DNA of 49,393 nucleotides from assembly GCA_905235085.1 (NCBI GenBank), contig CAJOKD010000023.1:1-49393 (forward strand), given 5' to 3'. The notes beneath the pieces are model-generated. The model saw only the letters and a list, made by a program, of their open reading frames with translations, was not told where the DNA came from and did not search any database. A program made the position numbers and the translations under genes. This DNA is from an uncultured Bacteroidales bacterium (lineage in GTDB: Bacteria > Bacteroidota > Bacteroidia > Bacteroidales > UBA932). Numbering within the stretch: the stretch's first letter is position 1; every line of letters begins with the position of its first letter. Below, piece after piece: positions 1 to 9,498 of this stretch.

Positions 1-378
1 CGACGGATCGTATGGAGGAAGAGAGCCCTCGTCAGGGACACCACGCACCTCGCGGGTGATCACCCCGCCGCAGTCCAGGTACCAGCCGTAGCCCACCGTA
101 CCGCTGTGCTGCGCGGGACGGTAGCCGTCGAAGCTGTACTCCAGGCTCAACGGGATCGTGAAGTCCGGGTCGGAGTAGGTGTATAGCGGAAGCGAAAAGG
201 TCATCGCTCCGGTGTAGAGCGACGGGGTGAGGTTGCCGTAGCGCGTCATCTGCCACGCCTCCACGGATGGCGAGAAGATACCGTACGGATTGAACGGCTC
301 CAGGCTCTGGGCAAGGAGACCTGAAGAGACAATGCCTAGCATCGTCGCCAACAGGATTTGTTTGAAACATTTAAACAT
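1..378 (-). CDS. RHS/YD-repeat-like secreted protein, N-terminal fragment
   Basis: The reading frame is open from an ATG at 378 to the window edge, giving 126 codons with the C-terminus missing. Residues 1 to about 25 look like a signal peptide: a Lys-containing start, a hydrophobic stretch, then a cleavage-like LLAQS. The mature start reads like the N-terminal region of large Bacteroidota RHS-type surface proteins, with a SPSVEAWQMTRYGN stretch, then LYTGAMTFSLPLYTY and a GYGW motif. Such proteins are exported and carry many YD repeats downstream, often ending in variable or toxin-like domains, but that part is not visible here. A different frame starting at 370 on the same strand is a shadow. 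I am confident of the frame and the signal peptide, and moderately confident of the family. Confidence 0.7.
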   Translation of the reverse strand, partial: MFKCFKQILLATMLGIVSSGLLAQSLEPFNPYGIFSPSVEAWQMTRYGNLTPSLYTGAMTFSLPLYTYSDPDFTIPLSLEYSFDGYRPAQHSGTVGYGWYLDCGGVITREVRGVPDEGSLPPYDPS

Positions 379-411
379 TCTTTGATTTGGGGTGCTATTA
401 TACCCCAGCGG

Positions 412-439
412 CGAATGTATCTTAACCTTCCCCGACAAA
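412..439 (-). promoter_or_regulatory. Possible promoter for the RHS-like gene
   Basis: On the - strand TACATTCG (419 to 412) resembles the Bacteroidota -7 box TAnnTTTG. TTTG lies at 439 to 436, but the spacing is 16 rather than the usual 19 to 21, so the match is imperfect. It would start the transcript about 30 bases before the ATG at 378. Confidence 0.3.
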
Positions 440-470
440 AAACGAAACCGCAGGATTCCGAACGTCAATA

Positions 471-517
471 GGAATTCGGAATTCAATTCAGATTGAAAAT
501 CGGAACGAAAATCGGAA
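471..517. repeat. Short tandem repeats in the divergent intergenic region
   Basis: GGAATTC occurs twice in tandem (471-477, 478-484). GAAAATCGGAA occurs twice with a 12-base period (495-505, 507-517). They lie between the divergent RHS-like and O-methyltransferase genes. They are too short to be a CRISPR and could be operator half-sites or simple slippage products. Confidence 0.5.
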
Positions 518-573
518 TGAGATTTCGGCGTGAAGTAGTTTAGTAAAACTGGGCATCTTCCAGAATTGTTTCG

Positions 574-581
574 TATCTTTG
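574..581 (+). promoter_or_regulatory. TAnnTTTG -7 promoter box, near-leaderless start
   Basis: TATCTTTG is an exact match to the Bacteroidota -7 box. A start site about 3 bases past its G would lie only about 3 bases before the ATG at 587. No clear -33 TTTG sits at the right distance. Confidence 0.5.
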
Positions 582-586
582 AAGAT

Positions 587-1219
587 ATGGAATCGGCGTC
601 TGAGAAATACCTTCGGGAGCATTCGAGTCCACAGAGCGAGGCTCTGGAGTGGATCGAAAAGCAGACCAACATCAGGACGAACTATCCGAGGATGCTTTCG
701 GGAGCGGTCCAAGGCCGCCTGCTGACTATCCTCGCAGAGATATCCAATGCCCGTAAGGTCCTGGAAATAGGTACTTTCACAGGTTATTCCGCCACCTGCC
801 TGGCTTATGGACTCCCGGAAGAAGGGCACATCGACACCCTTGAAATAAACGATGAACTTGAAGACCTGATCAGGGAAGGATGGTCGAAAGCCGGAGTCGA
901 AGGTAAGATAACCCTACACATCGGCGACGCCAGGAAGACTATCGCTACCCTCGAAGGGCCGTACGATCTGGTCTATATCGATGCCAACAAGAGGGAGTAT
1001 TCCGATTACTACGACCTGGTCTTCGACCTTGTACGTCCCGGAGGCCTCATCCTGGCCGACGATGTCCTTTGGGACGGGAAACTTTGGCAGGATCCCCTTC
1101 CGCAGGACAAGCAGACCCTGGGCATCGCAGCCTTCAACGACAAGGTTATGGCGGATCCGAGAGTGGAATCCGTCCTCCTCCCTATAAGGGACGGCCTCAA
1201 CGTAATCCGGAAGAAATGA
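587..1219 (+). CDS. SAM-dependent O-methyltransferase (family 3)
   Basis: This 210-residue protein has the fold of the small O-methyltransferases related to catechol and caffeoyl-CoA methyltransferases (PF01596). The SAM-binding motif I reads VLEIGTFTGYSA, followed by an acidic LEINDE and the LVYIDANKREY segment that normally carries metal and substrate contacts. LVRPGGLILADDVLW is the usual C-terminal core. The substrate cannot be told from sequence. A TTG at 566 would extend the frame by 7 codons, but I chose the ATG at 587 because the -7 promoter box at 574-581 would fall inside the longer form. It is followed after 17 bases by the GH109 gene on the same strand, so it probably heads the run to 5959. 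Confidence 0.85.
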   Translation: MESASEKYLREHSSPQSEALEWIEKQTNIRTNYPRMLSGAVQGRLLTILAEISNARKVLEIGTFTGYSATCLAYGLPEEGHIDTLEINDELEDLIREGWSKAGVEGKITLHIGDARKTIATLEGPYDLVYIDANKREYSDYYDLVFDLVRPGGLILADDVLWDGKLWQDPLPQDKQTLGIAAFNDKVMADPRVESVLLPIRDGLNVIRKK

Positions 1220-1236
1220 ACTAATAATACAATATT

Positions 1237-2580
1237 ATGAAAATCAAGAACTTACTGCTCATCGCGGCGATTATTACGGCAGCCGCCTGCTCGACATCCA
1301 AGAATGCCAAGCCAATCAAGGTGAAGGTTCCTGCCCGTCCTGCCGGACAGGAGAACGTCATCGGACTCACCGTGCCTGCCATCGACACCGTAAGGGTCGG
1401 ATTCGTAGGGCTCGGTATGAGGGGCTCCTCGGCCGTGGAAAGATACACGTATATTCCAGGAGTGAAGGTCGTCGCCCTTTGCGATGTCCTGCCGGAGAAT
1501 GTTGAAGCAGCCCAGAAGACGCTGTCAGACAGGGAATTCCCTCAGGCGGCCGGATATTCCGGAGACACCGAGGTGTACAAGCAGCTTTGCGAGAGGGAGG
1601 ATATCGACCTGGTGTATATATGCACCGACTGGGTACATCACGTCCCTATCGCCCTGTACGCGATGGAACACGGAAAGAACGTCGCCGTCGAGGTACCTGC
1701 AGCAACGTCCCTGGATGAAATCTGGGCTCTGATCAATATGTCGGAGAAGACCCGGAAGCACTGTATGATGCTGGAGAACTGCTGCTATGACTTCTTCGAG
1801 CTGTCCTGCCTCACGATGGCGCAGGCCGGAGTATTCGGTGAAGTCCTGCACGTGGAAGGAGCTTACCTGCACAGCCTCGATGAATACTGGGACCGCTACT
1901 GGAACAACTGGAGGCTCGATTTCAACCGCACCCACAAGGGTGACGTCTACCCTACACACGGACTCGGTCCCGTGGCACAGGTGCTGAACATCCACAGGGG
2001 CGACCGTTTCAAGACCCTGGTGGCGATGGAGACCAAGCCGGTGAACGGACCTGCCCAGGTCAAGAGACAGACCGGAGAGGAGTGCACCGATTTCCAGAAC
2101 GGAGACGAGGTCAACACAATGATACTCACTGAGAAAGGCAAGACTATCCTGATTTCGCACGATGTCCTCACGCCAAGGCCGTACAACCGTATGTACCAGA
2201 TCGTCGGTACCGAAGGATATGTCGCGAAATACCCCGTCCAGCAGATGATGCTCAGTCCCCACCGTTCCCTTTCTCCGGAAGACATCGCGGCGATGCAGGA
2301 GGAATACCGCAATCCTATCCTCACCCCTGAACTTGAGGAACTTGCCAAGAAGGTAGGCGGTCACGGTGGAATGGACTTCATAATGGATTACCGCCTCATC
2401 TACTGCCTCAGGAACGGCCTGCCTCTGGATATGGACGTCTACGACCTGGCCGAATGGTGCTGCCTGGGCGAACTCGGAGCCATCTCCATCGAGCACGGCA
2501 ATATGCCGGTCGAAGTGCCGGACTTCACCAGAGGTGCCTGGGACAAGGTGAAAGGCTTCTCCTACGCTTTCGCAAAGTAA
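1237..2580 (+). CDS. GH109-family glycosidase lipoprotein (Gfo/Idh/MocA fold)
   Basis: The 447-residue product starts with a lipoprotein signal (lipobox Cys near residue 18), so it is likely anchored in the envelope. An NAD-binding Rossmann motif VGFVGLGMRGS follows at about residues 54-64, then TDWVHHVPIALYAM and EVPAA, typical of Gfo/Idh/MocA proteins. The HKGDVYPTHGLGP stretch is characteristic of GH109, whose known members are alpha-N-acetylgalactosaminidases using bound NAD. Many GH109 proteins have a Tat-type signal, while this one is a lipoprotein. A role in trimming host or dietary glycans is an inference from the family. It lies between an O-methyltransferase and metG with short spacers, so it may share their transcript. 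Confidence 0.85.
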   Translation: MKIKNLLLIAAIITAAACSTSKNAKPIKVKVPARPAGQENVIGLTVPAIDTVRVGFVGLGMRGSSAVERYTYIPGVKVVALCDVLPENVEAAQKTLSDREFPQAAGYSGDTEVYKQLCEREDIDLVYICTDWVHHVPIALYAMEHGKNVAVEVPAATSLDEIWALINMSEKTRKHCMMLENCCYDFFELSCLTMAQAGVFGEVLHVEGAYLHSLDEYWDRYWNNWRLDFNRTHKGDVYPTHGLGPVAQVLNIHRGDRFKTLVAMETKPVNGPAQVKRQTGEECTDFQNGDEVNTMILTEKGKTILISHDVLTPRPYNRMYQIVGTEGYVAKYPVQQMMLSPHRSLSPEDIAAMQEEYRNPILTPELEELAKKVGGHGGMDFIMDYRLIYCLRNGLPLDMDVYDLAEWCCLGELGAISIEHGNMPVEVPDFTRGAWDKVKGFSYAFAK

Positions 2581-2607
2581 CACAGTCATATAAATAATTG
2601 TTTGAAT

Positions 2608-4797
2608 ATGGAAAAGAACTTCAAGAGAACCCTCGTAACATGCGCCCTCCCCTACGCCAACGGTCCCGTACACATCGGCCATCTCGCCGGAGTCTATGTG
2701 CCGGCTGACATCTATGTCAGGTATCTCAGGATGCGCGGAGAAGACGTGCTGTTCATCTGCGGATCGGACGAACACGGGGTTCCTATCACCATAAAGGCCC
2801 GCACCCAGGGCGTGACGCCTCAGGACATCGTGGACAAGTACCACGGAATAATCAAGGACTCCTTCCTGAAGCTGGGAATAAACTTCGACATCTATTCCAG
2901 GACCACATCCAAGGTCCACGACAAGAATGCCTCGGAATTCTTCCGCAAGCTGTACGACGATGACAAGTTCATCACCAAGGAAAGCGAGCAGTATTACGAT
3001 CCGGAGGCGAAGACCTTCCTGGCAGACCGTTATATCATCGGGACCTGCCCGAAGTGCGGCAATCCCGGGGCATACGGTGACCAGTGCGAGAAATGCGGAA
3101 GCACGCTGAGTCCGGAAGAACTGATCGATCCGAAATCCAAGCTGAGCGGAGCCCAGCCGATAAAGAAGAAGACAAAGCACTGGTATCTGCCGCTGGACCG
3201 CTACGAGCCTTGGCTCAGGGATTGGATCCTCGAACAGCACAAGGAATGGCGTTCCAATGTATATGGCCAATGCAAGTCCTGGCTGGACGGTGGCCTGCAG
3301 CCGCGTGCTGTCAGCCGCGACCTCGACTGGGGTGTTCCCGTCCCGGTGGAAGGTGCTGAAGGAAAGGTACTTTACGTATGGTTCGACGCCCCTATCGGCT
3401 ATATATCCAATACGCAGGAACTCCTTCCTGAGAGCTGGGAGAAATGGTGGAAGGACAAGGACACCCGCCTGATCCATTTCATCGGCAAGGACAACATCGT
3501 ATTCCACTGCATAGTGTTCCCGTCGATGCTCAAGGCCGAAGGCAGCTACATCCTTCCGGACAACGTTCCTTCCAACGAATTCCTCAACCTCGAAGGAGAC
3601 AAGATCTCCACTTCCCGCAACTGGGCGGTATGGCTCAACGAATATGTTGATGATTTCCCGGGGCAGGAAGACGTGCTGAGGTACGTGCTCTGCGCAAATG
3701 CTCCGGAGACCAAGGACAACGACTTCACCTGGAAGGATTTCCAGCAGAGGAACAACAGCGAGCTCGTCGCCATATTCGGGAACTTCGTCAACAGGGCCGT
3801 GGTCCTTACGCACAAGTACTTCGGAGGGAAAGTCCCTGCCGATCTCAAGCCGGAACCAATTGATTCCGAGACGCTTGCACAGATTCCGGCGCTCAAGGAA
3901 AGCCTTGAGGCAAACATCGGGACATTCCATTTCCGCGAAGCGCTGAAAGATGCTATGAGCATCGCCAGGGTCGGCAACAAGTACATTTCGGACACCGAGC
4001 CTTGGAAAGTCGCGAAGACAGATATGGACCGTACGGCTTCTATCCTGTACACCTCGCTGCAGATATGCTCCGACCTTGCGATAGCTTTCGAACCGTTCAC
4101 TCCTTTCGCTGCCGAGAAGCTGCGCAAGATGCTCGGAATCGGCATCGAGGCCGGAACAGACCACCGCAAGGGCGAAGGCACCCCTACAGTCAACTTCTTC
4201 AAGGAAGGTGAATCCAGGGCTCTCCATACGGTTCCTTCCTGCGGATGCAAATCCGCCGGCGAACCTGTGGTTTCCTGGACTGACCTCGGGAAGACCGACA
4301 TCATCAAGCCCGGCCATCAGATCGGTGAGGCGGAACTCCTATTCAGCAAGGTGGAAGATTCCGTAGTCGAAGCCCAGGTAGCGAAGCTCCAGGCCACCAA
4401 GGAAGCCAATGCAGCGGCAGCGAAGGATGCCGAGGCTAAGGAAGCGGCAAGCCATATCGCCGAGCCGAAGCCGGAGGTCACTTTCGACGATTTCGGCAAG
4501 ATGGACATCCGCACGGCTACCGTCCTCGCCGCAGAAAGGGTTCCGAAGACCGACAAACTCCTCAAACTGAGCATAGATACCGGAATCGACAGGAGAACGA
4601 TCGTTTCCGGAATAGCCGATTATTATTCTCCGGAAGATATGGTCGGGAAGCAGATCTGCATCCTGGCGAACCTGCAGCCGAAGGTAATACGCGGAATCGA
4701 ATCCCGCGGAATGATCCTGATGGCCAAGCAGGGCGATGGCAAGATGCGCTTCATCACCCCTCAGGAGGTCCTAATAAACGGCGCCGTAATCAACTAA
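2608..4797 (+). CDS. metG: Methionine--tRNA ligase
   Basis: This enzyme charges tRNA-Met with methionine. The HIGH motif is at residues 22-25 (after YANGPV). The zinc knuckle (CPKCG and CEKCG) is near 145-163, and the KMSKS loop appears as KISTS at about residue 332. Residues from about 625 form a C-terminal tRNA-binding (Trbp111-like) domain beginning [14 protein letters not shown]. At 729 residues it matches the long Bacteroidota form. I chose the ATG at 2608 over an in-frame TTG at 2602. A segment of about 40 residues near residues 510-550, rich in Gly and charge and holding a Cys-Gly-Cys, looks like a lineage insertion before the coiled linker. The linker is Ala/Lys/Glu-rich. Confidence 0.97.
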   Translation: MEKNFKRTLVTCALPYANGPVHIGHLAGVYVPADIYVRYLRMRGEDVLFICGSDEHGVPITIKARTQGVTPQDIVDKYHGIIKDSFLKLGINFDIYSRTTSKVHDKNASEFFRKLYDDDKFITKESEQYYDPEAKTFLADRYIIGTCPKCGNPGAYGDQCEKCGSTLSPEELIDPKSKLSGAQPIKKKTKHWYLPLDRYEPWLRDWILEQHKEWRSNVYGQCKSWLDGGLQPRAVSRDLDWGVPVPVEGAEGKVLYVWFDAPIGYISNTQELLPESWEKWWKDKDTRLIHFIGKDNIVFHCIVFPSMLKAEGSYILPDNVPSNEFLNLEGDKISTSRNWAVWLNEYVDDFPGQEDVLRYVLCANAPETKDNDFTWKDFQQRNNSELVAIFGNFVNRAVVLTHKYFGGKVPADLKPEPIDSETLAQIPALKESLEANIGTFHFREALKDAMSIARVGNKYISDTEPWKVAKTDMDRTASILYTSLQICSDLAIAFEPFTPFAAEKLRKMLGIGIEAGTDHRKGEGTPTVNFFKEGESRALHTVPSCGCKSAGEPVVSWTDLGKTDIIKPGHQIGEAELLFSKVEDSVVEAQVAKLQATKEANAAAAKDAEAKEAASHIAEPKPEVTFDDFGKMDIRTATVLAAERVPKTDKLLKLSIDTGIDRRTIVSGIADYYSPEDMVGKQICILANLQPKVIRGIESRGMILMAKQGDGKMRFITPQEVLINGAVIN

Positions 4798-4816
4798 TCC
4801 ATAATTAAGTAAGACA

Positions 4817-5959
4817 ATGACCAGGAATATTCTGAAACTTGCTCTCGCCGCCGCACTGGTCGTAGTGGGCTGCACCCCGAAGAGCACAGTCCTGACCAAG
4901 TCCGGACTCGACCCGAAAGACTTCGAATCTGAAAGGAACGGAAAACCTACCGCCCTTTATACTCTTACCAACGAGGCAGGAATGGAAGTCTGCATCACCA
5001 ATTTCGGAGGCAGGCTCGTATCGGTTATGGTTCCCGACAGGGACGGAGAATTCAAGGATGTGATACTCGGATTCGACAACATCAAGGACTACTTCCCGGA
5101 GAACAACCAGACCGACTTCGGAGCCTCGATCGGCCGTTATGCCAACCGTATCAAGGATGGCAGGTTCACCTTGGACGGAGTCGAATACCAATTGCCTCAG
5201 AACAATTACGGCCATTGCCTGCACGGCGGTCCCGAAGGTTGGCAGTACCAGGTCTATGACGTACTGGAAGTCGACTCAAGCCATCTGAAGCTTGAAATGG
5301 TGTCCCCGGACGGAAATTCAGGCTTCCCTGGAAAGGTTACCGCGCACGTTACATTCACCCTCACCGAGGACAACAAGATCGACATCCGATACGACGCAGT
5401 CACCGATGCTCCGACCATCATCAATATGACTAACCACGCCTATTTCAACCTGTCGGGCGACCCTGCGAACCACAGCATCTGCGAAGATTCCCTCCGCATC
5501 AATGCCGTCGAATACACCCCGGTCGATTCGACGTTTATGACTTCGGGCGAGATAGTCTCCGTCAAGGGAAGTCCTATGGATTTCACAAAGATGACCCTCA
5601 TCGGAGAGAGGATCGATGCCGACTTCGACCAGCTCCGCAACGGAAAGGGATACGACCACAACTGGGTGCTCGACACCAAGGGGGATGATTCCGTAGCCGC
5701 GGTCGAACTATTTTGCCCGGCAACCGGCATCCTTCTTCAGGAATACACTGATGAACCGGGTGTACAGGTATATTCTGGTAATTTCCTCGACGGTACCGTG
5801 ACGGGCAAGAAAGGTGTCGTGTACGGCCTCCGAACCGCTATCTGCCTTGAATCCCAGAAGTATCCCGACACTCCGAACAAGCCTCAGTGGCCGTCAGCGG
5901 TGCTCAGGCCTGGGGAAACGTACCGGAGCCACTGCGTATTCGCTTTTTCAGTGAGATAA
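4817..5959 (+). CDS. galM: Aldose 1-epimerase, lipoprotein form
   Basis: It interconverts alpha and beta anomers of sugars such as galactose or glucose. The 380-residue product carries a lipobox (VVVGC) after an N-terminal hydrophobic helix, so it is predicted to sit in the envelope rather than the cytosol. Family motifs seen are GHCLHGGPEGW, TNHAYFNLSG with the catalytic His, YDHNWVL, QVYSGNFLDG, and the catalytic Glu in AICLESQKYPDTPN. It starts 19 bases after metG. Its last 56 bases overlap the convergent end of dnaG. An exported mutarotase next to a GH109 lipoprotein suggests sugar handling outside the cytoplasm, which is an inference. Confidence 0.92.
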   Translation: MTRNILKLALAAALVVVGCTPKSTVLTKSGLDPKDFESERNGKPTALYTLTNEAGMEVCITNFGGRLVSVMVPDRDGEFKDVILGFDNIKDYFPENNQTDFGASIGRYANRIKDGRFTLDGVEYQLPQNNYGHCLHGGPEGWQYQVYDVLEVDSSHLKLEMVSPDGNSGFPGKVTAHVTFTLTEDNKIDIRYDAVTDAPTIINMTNHAYFNLSGDPANHSICEDSLRINAVEYTPVDSTFMTSGEIVSVKGSPMDFTKMTLIGERIDADFDQLRNGKGYDHNWVLDTKGDDSVAAVELFCPATGILLQEYTDEPGVQVYSGNFLDGTVTGKKGVVYGLRTAICLESQKYPDTPNKPQWPSAVLRPGETYRSHCVFAFSVR

Positions 5960-7910
5960 GCATCTTCTGAATCTTGACCATCTCCGTCATCACTTCGATT
6001 TCCTTTCCGGAATCGGAGATGGCCTGTGCCTTGTTGAGCTCGACCTTCAACCCACTCAGCCAGTCTTCCAGGCGGCAGGACTGATAGACCAGGATCGCCT
6101 TCGGGACGTACTTCGTAAGCCAGGAGATTTTCGACATCATCGAATCTCGCAAGTTCTTGACCGTAAGGTCGTATTGCTCTTCGGTCGACAGCTGAGCGGC
6201 GATGTATGCCGTGGTCCTGTCGGCCCCGTCGAGCATCTTCTTCACTATCTCTTCCTGGAAAAAGCCTTCGTCATACTTTTCCGAATAAAAGTCGTACACC
6301 GCCTTGTAAGCCGGATTGACGAATTCAGTGTTGTCCGCGTCAAGGGCCTGGTCTATGAACTCGAACACCGTCTGCCGGTCCTCCTCGGATTCGGTGAAGA
6401 ATTCCGAATCGCTCTGGAACTCGAGCACCGTGGTTCCATATGTAAGGATGAAGGCCAGCAGGTCCCGTTCCGCCTTCCCCATTATATGGTTGGTTTCCAG
6501 GACTTCCAGTCCGGTCGGGGCAGGCTGGGCAAGTGCCCGGTCAGGCTCCTTGGCCTGTTGCGTGGAAGCGGAAACCGTGCGGGCCTGAGACACTATTGTC
6601 TTTGACCTTGTGGAAGATATCCGCTCCTCCAGGGCCTCCCTGCGGATGTCGAACTTCTGGCTCAGGAAGGAGATATAGGAATCCCGCTTGACGGCATCAG
6701 GGATGTCCGCGACCGTGTCCGCGATGTCGTTGATTACGTTCGCACGTTTCAGCGGATCCCCATCGGTTCCTTCCATCAGCAGCGAACTCTTGAAGTCCAC
6801 GAAATCCTTCTCGTTCTCCTGCAGGAATGCCTTGACTTCCGCCAAGCCGTGTTTCCTTGAATATGAATCGGGATCGTCTCCGTCAGGCAGGAGGACTACA
6901 CTCACGTTCATCCCCTGCTTCAGGAACATACCTATTCCGCGCAGGGCGGCGTGTATTCCGGCAGGGTCACCGTCGTACATTATAGTCACGTTATCGGTAA
7001 AGCGCCTGATCAGACGTATCTGCCCTTCAGTAAGCGCCGTCCCGCTGGAAGCCACGACATTGGTTATGCCGAGCTGGTGCATCGAGAGCACGTCCAGATA
7101 GCCCTCGACCAGATAGCATTTGTTTTCCCTGGAGATCGAAGTCTTCGCGAACCAGATGCCGTACAGCGACTGATTCTTAACGTATATGGCTGATTCCTTG
7201 GAATTTACATATTTAGCATAAGGCTTTCCTTCGACTTTGGACTTGAGGGTTCTGGCACCGAAGGCGATAACCCTTCCGCTCACCGAGTGTATAGGGAACG
7301 TAACCCTTTCCACAAACCTGTCGTGAAGGTCGGGACTGTCGTCGTACTTGGTGCACAGACCGGTTTCGAGGAGGTATTCGTCCTTGAATCCTTTGGCCTT
7401 GGCGGCATCGGTGAAAGAATGACGGTCCGACGGAGCCCATCCGAGGCCGTACTTTTCGATGGTCTCATCCTCGAGACCCCTCATATGGAAGTACGCCAGG
7501 CCGACAGCCTTGCCCTCACCCTCCCTGAGTCTTTCCTGGAAGAAGGATCCGGCATATTCAGAAACCAGGAGCAGGCTCTCGTTCCTTTGCCTGCCGGCGA
7601 TCTGCTCGGCAGTCTCCTCTTCCTCTTCTATCTCTATGTCGTACTTCCTGGCCAGATACCTGAGGGCATCCGGATATGACATATGCTCGTGGTCCATCAC
7701 GAAGCCGACCGCAGAACCGCCCTTGTGGCAGCCGAAGCAGTAATATATCCCCTTGGCGGGCACGACGTGGAAAGACGGGGTCTTCTCGTTATGGAACGGA
7801 CAGCATCCCCACCAGTCGGACCCACGCTTCGTGAGTTTCACGAAGTCGCCTACCACTTCCTCGATTCTGGCAGTATCGAGAATCCTCTGGACCGTTTCCT
7901 GCGTGATCAT
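5904..7910 (-). CDS. dnaG: DNA primase
   Basis: It makes RNA primers for chromosome replication. The N-terminal zinc-binding domain has CPFHNEKTPSF and YCFGCHKGG (ligands about C37, H40, C58, C61). The RNA polymerase core has RVTFPIHSVSGRVIAFGAR. The TOPRIM part has VEGYLDVLSMHQ and the metal-binding MYDGDPAG. The C-terminal region after about residue 450 is the helicase-interaction domain and is less conserved. At 668 residues it is of normal length. It is co-transcribed with the membrane protein upstream (4-base overlap) and converges on galM with a 56-base 3' overlap, which is unusual for two conserved genes but both frames look intact. Confidence 0.97.
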   Translation of the reverse strand: MITQETVQRILDTARIEEVVGDFVKLTKRGSDWWGCCPFHNEKTPSFHVVPAKGIYYCFGCHKGGSAVGFVMDHEHMSYPDALRYLARKYDIEIEEEEETAEQIAGRQRNESLLLVSEYAGSFFQERLREGEGKAVGLAYFHMRGLEDETIEKYGLGWAPSDRHSFTDAAKAKGFKDEYLLETGLCTKYDDSPDLHDRFVERVTFPIHSVSGRVIAFGARTLKSKVEGKPYAKYVNSKESAIYVKNQSLYGIWFAKTSISRENKCYLVEGYLDVLSMHQLGITNVVASSGTALTEGQIRLIRRFTDNVTIMYDGDPAGIHAALRGIGMFLKQGMNVSVVLLPDGDDPDSYSRKHGLAEVKAFLQENEKDFVDFKSSLLMEGTDGDPLKRANVINDIADTVADIPDAVKRDSYISFLSQKFDIRREALEERISSTRSKTIVSQARTVSASTQQAKEPDRALAQPAPTGLEVLETNHIMGKAERDLLAFILTYGTTVLEFQSDSEFFTESEEDRQTVFEFIDQALDADNTEFVNPAYKAVYDFYSEKYDEGFFQEEIVKKMLDGADRTTAYIAAQLSTEEQYDLTVKNLRDSMMSKISWLTKYVPKAILVYQSCRLEDWLSGLKVELNKAQAISDSGKEIEVMTEMVKIQKMLISLKKRIRSGSGTFPQA

Positions 7911-8563
7911 TCCCCTGGTTCGTCAACCTTTTCGAATTCCACTTCCTTGGCGTCCCCGATACCGGAGGCGTCGATTTGGCCTGCAGGTGTTTCAGGTGCC
8001 TCTTCCGGCTTTGGCCCGAAGCGGATTTCATATTCCTTCCTGGCCTTGCCGATCTTGTAGGTGGATATGATTTCGGATACTCCGTAAAGGATCATAAACA
8101 GTCCGGCGATTACGCTCATAACCTTGATGGTCAGAGGGTTGAACAGCAGGAAGGCACCTCCGACAATGGCGCAGACCGACAGGATCAGGGAGGAGAACCC
8201 CGACCCGAGCATCGAAAGAGTGCCGGCAAGGGCGAGGAGCTGGATGGCCCCGAACAAGATCAAGGCTATTCCTATCAGATAGACGATGATCCCGGCGATC
8301 CACTGCGGGTTGAAGAACAGCAGGAGGCCCATGAGGATGTCCAGGCAAGCGTTGATAACCAGCATCTGGCACATTCCTTGCTCCTTGTTCTTCTTGATTC
8401 CGTACACCAGGGACACCAGGCCAGCCACTACCAGGAGGGCGGCGATTATCTTGACCACCGTTGTCGGGGCATTGTTCCCGAAAACCAGGACCAGGCCTAT
8501 CCCGATGGCGGCGGCAGCCCTGACAAGGCTGCTGAACTTTGTTTTATAACCGAACGTGATCAT
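7907..8563 (-). CDS. DUF308/HdeD-like multi-pass membrane protein
   Basis: This is a 218-residue protein with about six hydrophobic helices between residues 10 and 165 and a Pro/Glu-rich cytoplasmic tail ending DEPGE. The helix pattern and motifs such as FFNPQWIAGIIVYLIG and FLLFNPLTIKV resemble the DUF308 (HdeD) family, a group of small membrane proteins linked in E. coli to acid stress but of unknown biochemical role. The ATG at 8563 is preferred to a TTG at 8581. Its stop overlaps the dnaG start by 4 bases, so the two are likely cotranscribed and translationally coupled. A -7 promoter box lies at 8588-8595. Confidence 0.7.
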   Translation of the reverse strand: MITFGYKTKFSSLVRAAAAIGIGLVLVFGNNAPTTVVKIIAALLVVAGLVSLVYGIKKNKEQGMCQMLVINACLDILMGLLLFFNPQWIAGIIVYLIGIALILFGAIQLLALAGTLSMLGSGFSSLILSVCAIVGGAFLLFNPLTIKVMSVIAGLFMILYGVSEIISTYKIGKARKEYEIRFGPKPEEAPETPAGQIDASGIGDAKEVEFEKVDEPGE

Positions 8564-8587
8564 ATATTCCAACAATTGCAAGATTTA

Positions 8588-8595
8588 CAAAAATA
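8588..8595 (-). promoter_or_regulatory. -7 promoter box for the DUF308-dnaG unit
   Basis: On the - strand this reads TATTTTTG, an exact TAnnTTTG match, and predicts a leader of about 22 bases before the ATG at 8563. It lies back to back with the box at 8607-8614 of the divergent gene. Confidence 0.45.
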
Positions 8596-8606
8596 AGAAA
8601 AATTGC

Positions 8607-8614
8607 TATATTCG
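8607..8614 (+). promoter_or_regulatory. -7 promoter box, near-leaderless start
   Basis: TATATTCG is a one-mismatch form of TAnnTTTG, and TTTA lies 19 bases upstream (8584-8587). The ATG at 8620 is 6 bases after the final G, the same distance as at 581 and 587. Confidence 0.45.
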
Positions 8615-8619
8615 TGAAT

Positions 8620-9471
8620 ATGTTTTTTGATACGCACAACCATAGCCAATTCTCGTTTGACGGACAGAAAACCTCGGTTGAAAATAGTGTGAAGTCTGCG
8701 GTAGAAAAAGGGCTGGGAGGCATCTGCTTCACCGACCATTGTGATTTCTACGTTCCGGAAATAAAGGAAAAGACCGGGCCAGCTACAGCAGAAGTGTTCG
8801 ACGTGGGCGCTCAGCAAGCCGAGATAGACCGTGTCGGAGAAATGGTAGCGGAAGGAGCCTTCGGAAAGGCTGCCGCCAAGAAGTTCAGGGTACTCAAGGG
8901 AATAGAGATCGGACTCGGGGAGAACAACCGGGAGCTTGACCGCAACCTGCTCGGCGCCCAGCACTTCGACCAGGTGACGGCGTCAGTGCATTATCTGGAG
9001 GACACCGATCCTTATTACGGGCACTACTACAAGGGCAAGAACTGGAAGGAGGCGTACGGCCGGTACCTGGAGACTCTGCTGAGGGAAATGAAATGGCTGG
9101 GCGACTTCGATGTGATGGGGCATTTCGACTATGTGGTCCGCTATGCACCCTACCCGAAGGAAAGCATCCTGTACAAGGATTTCCCGGGACTGATGGACGA
9201 GATACTCCGATATCTTGCCGAGAACGGGAAAGGGTTGGAGATCAACACCAAGTCATACAGACAATATGGTCTCAGGACCCCTGTCCTGGACCGTGACATC
9301 CTGGTCCGCTACCTCGAACTCGGAGGAGAGATCATATGCCTGGGTTCGGATTCTCACGAGCCGCAGCAGGTCGGAACCAAGTTCGAGTACTATGCGCAGT
9401 TCGTCAAGATGTTCGGCTTCCGCAGGCTCGGCCATTTCGAGGGAAGGAAGCTCAAGATGGTGACAATCTGA
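8620..9471 (+). CDS. PHP-domain histidinol-phosphatase-like protein
   Basis: The 283-residue protein begins with the PHP metal-binding signature (DTHNHSQFSFDG), followed by GGICFTDHCDF. A central His-rich stretch (ASVHYLED) and FDVMGHFDYVVRY follow, and the C-terminal CLGSDSHEPQQVG supplies the last Asp and His ligands. This is the layout of HisJ-type histidinol-phosphate phosphatases and related metal-dependent phosphoesterases. No other his genes are nearby, so the substrate is uncertain. A GTG at 8614 lies inside the promoter box, so the ATG at 8620 is the better start. Confidence 0.82.
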   Translation: MFFDTHNHSQFSFDGQKTSVENSVKSAVEKGLGGICFTDHCDFYVPEIKEKTGPATAEVFDVGAQQAEIDRVGEMVAEGAFGKAAAKKFRVLKGIEIGLGENNRELDRNLLGAQHFDQVTASVHYLEDTDPYYGHYYKGKNWKEAYGRYLETLLREMKWLGDFDVMGHFDYVVRYAPYPKESILYKDFPGLMDEILRYLAENGKGLEINTKSYRQYGLRTPVLDRDILVRYLELGGEIICLGSDSHEPQQVGTKFEYYAQFVKMFGFRRLGHFEGRKLKMVTI

Positions 9472-9498
9472 GGATTATAAATAAAAACGAGAAACCAT

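Noticed and set aside
32..370. A 112-codon frame on the - strand at the left edge
   Set aside because: The neighbouring frame from 378 gives a signal peptide and an RHS-like sequence; this one is its shadow.
495..517. Possible CRISPR-like repeats
   Set aside because: Only two 11-base copies with no spacers.
1525..4317. A 930-codon open frame on the - strand
   Set aside because: It is antisense to GH109 and metG, has no recognisable domain and mirrors their codon bias, so it is a shadow.
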